A stretch of 6,711 bases of DNA, from the NCBI GenBank assembly GCA_014762585.1, contig JABURN010000129.1:1-6711 (forward strand), given 5' to 3'. The stretch comes from Methylophaga sp. GTDB lineage: Bacteria; Pseudomonadota; Gammaproteobacteria; Nitrosococcales; Methylophagaceae. The notes under the pieces are model-generated. The model had not been told where the DNA came from, did not search any database, and saw only the letters and a program-made list of their open reading frames with translations. This document shows positions 5,738 through 6,711 of the stretch, piece by piece (within the stretch, counting starts at the first letter, position 1; every line of letters starts with the position of its first letter). A program made the translations under genes and the position numbers.

Positions 5738-6711
5738 ATGACTATCCGTACCCGTTTTGCACCCAGCCCAACCGGTTATCTGCATGTCGGCGGCGCCCGC
5801 ACTGCACTGTTTTCATGGCTCTATGCCCGTAAGCACGGTGGCCAGTTTATTCTGCGGATTGAAGATACCGACCTGGAGCGTTCCACGGCCGAATCAGTGA
5901 ATGCCATTCTGGAGGGTATGACCTGGTTGGGATTGACCTATGACGAGGGGCCTTTCTATCAAACCAAGCGTTTCGATCGTTATAAAGAAGTCATTGAACA
6001 ATTAATGCAGCAGGGCGATGCCTACTATTGCTACTGCTCTAAAGAAGAACTGGAAGCCATGCGCGAAGAGCAGCGCGCCAATAAACAAAAACCGCGTTAC
6101 GACGGCCGTTGTCGACATCGCACTGCACCCGAGCCCGGGGTTCAGCCGGTGATTCGCTTCAAGAATCCGACTGAAGGCAGTGTCGTTGTCAAAGATGTGA
6201 TTCGCGGTAATGTCGAATTCAGTAACAAGGAACTTGATGATCTTATTATCGCGCGGCCTGATGGCACGCCGACCTATAACTTAACCGTGGTCGTTGATGA
6301 TATGGATATGAAACTGACCCATGTTATCCGTGGCGATGATCATCTCAATAACTCACCGCGTCAGATAAACCTCTACCATGCCTTGGGTGTCGAGCCACCG
6401 GTCTTTGCTCATGTCCCGATGATTCTCGGGGATGACGGTGCCAGGTTATCCAAGCGTCATGGTGCCGTCAGTGTGATGAGCTACCGGGATCAGGGCTATC
6501 TGCCGGAGGCCCTGCTCAATTACCTGGTTCGTCTTGGCTGGTCACATGGCGATCAGGAAGTTTTTTCGATCGATGAAATGATCCAACTGTTTGATATCGA
6601 AGATGTCAATAAAGCTGCGTCCAGTTTTAACCCGGAAAAGCTCCTGTGGCTGAACCAGCAATTAATTAAGAATAGCATGCCTGAGCACGTTGCCAGTCAT
6701 ACCAGCTGGCA
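5738..6711 (+). CDS. gltX: Glutamyl-tRNA synthetase, N-terminal 324 residues (cut by window edge)
   Basis: The frame opens with ATG 5738-5740 and stays open to the right edge. The class I synthetase charges tRNA-Glu with glutamate using ATP. The HIGH-type motif is [11 protein letters not shown] (10-20); LRIEDTD (39-45) binds glutamate; and the KMSKS-type motif is RLSKR (236-240), inside [13 protein letters not shown]. The zinc ligands C98, C100, C125 and H127 (CYC...CRH) fall at the same positions as in E. coli GltX, supporting a gammaproteobacterial origin. The C-terminal anticodon-binding part is only begun ([14 protein letters not shown], 297-310). About 145 residues of a usual 470 should lie beyond the window. 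It is a housekeeping gene divergent from the hydrolase gene and probably not functionally tied to it. Confidence 0.97.
   Translation, partial: MTIRTRFAPSPTGYLHVGGARTALFSWLYARKHGGQFILRIEDTDLERSTAESVNAILEGMTWLGLTYDEGPFYQTKRFDRYKEVIEQLMQQGDAYYCYCSKEELEAMREEQRANKQKPRYDGRCRHRTAPEPGVQPVIRFKNPTEGSVVVKDVIRGNVEFSNKELDDLIIARPDGTPTYNLTVVVDDMDMKLTHVIRGDDHLNNSPRQINLYHALGVEPPVFAHVPMILGDDGARLSKRHGAVSVMSYRDQGYLPEALLNYLVRLGWSHGDQEVFSIDEMIQLFDIEDVNKAASSFNPEKLLWLNQQLIKNSMPEHVASHTSW

Overview
The window reads as chromosomal DNA of a methylotrophic proteobacterium, most likely a gammaproteobacterium (a Methylophaga-like or related C1 user is my best guess, not proven by this window). The reasons are a tetrahydromethanopterin (H4MPT)-linked C1 gene cluster, a periplasmic SoxYZ-like/metallohydrolase pair of the kind found with PQQ-dependent alcohol dehydrogenases, and a GltX with the E. 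coli-type zinc site. Base composition looks even, near 50% GC, with no mobile element, tRNA, rRNA or CRISPR array visible.

Left part (1-3091, all minus strand): a four-gene operon read from right to left. It begins with an MtdA-type methylene-H4MPT/methylene-H4F dehydrogenase (2228-3091). Next comes beta-ribofuranosylaminobenzene 5'-phosphate synthase, the first committed enzyme of H4MPT synthesis (1206-2228, sharing one base with mtdA). Then follow an MtdB-type methylene-H4MPT dehydrogenase (242-1147) and the start of an ATP-grasp protein that runs off the left edge (1-229). The operon joins synthesis of the C1 carrier to its use in oxidising formaldehyde-derived C1 units in the cytoplasm.

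Middle (3092-5658): a 235-bp divergent intergenic region with two inverted repeats separates mtdA from a plus-strand gene for a small secreted four-cysteine protein (3327-3680). That gene converges on a SoxYZ-like fused carrier gene (3746-4546, minus) across one bidirectional terminator (3701-3730). Upstream of the carrier gene is a gene for a secreted metallo-beta-lactamase-fold hydrolase (4720-5658, minus). The 173-bp gap between these two holds a good promoter for the carrier with a perfect 10-bp inverted repeat around its -35 region. The carrier and hydrolase belong to the families called the quinoprotein relay system; their chemistry is, to my knowledge, not established. This is the part of the window most likely to hide undescribed biology.

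Right part (5738-6711, plus): the first 324 codons of gltX, glutamyl-tRNA synthetase, divergent from the hydrolase gene and cut by the window edge.

Taken together, the window puts periplasmic C1 (alcohol/aldehyde) handling beside cytoplasmic H4MPT-dependent formaldehyde oxidation. Only mtdA, the small secreted gene and the carrier gene share a near-identical strong ribosome binding string, which suggests high expression of these three.
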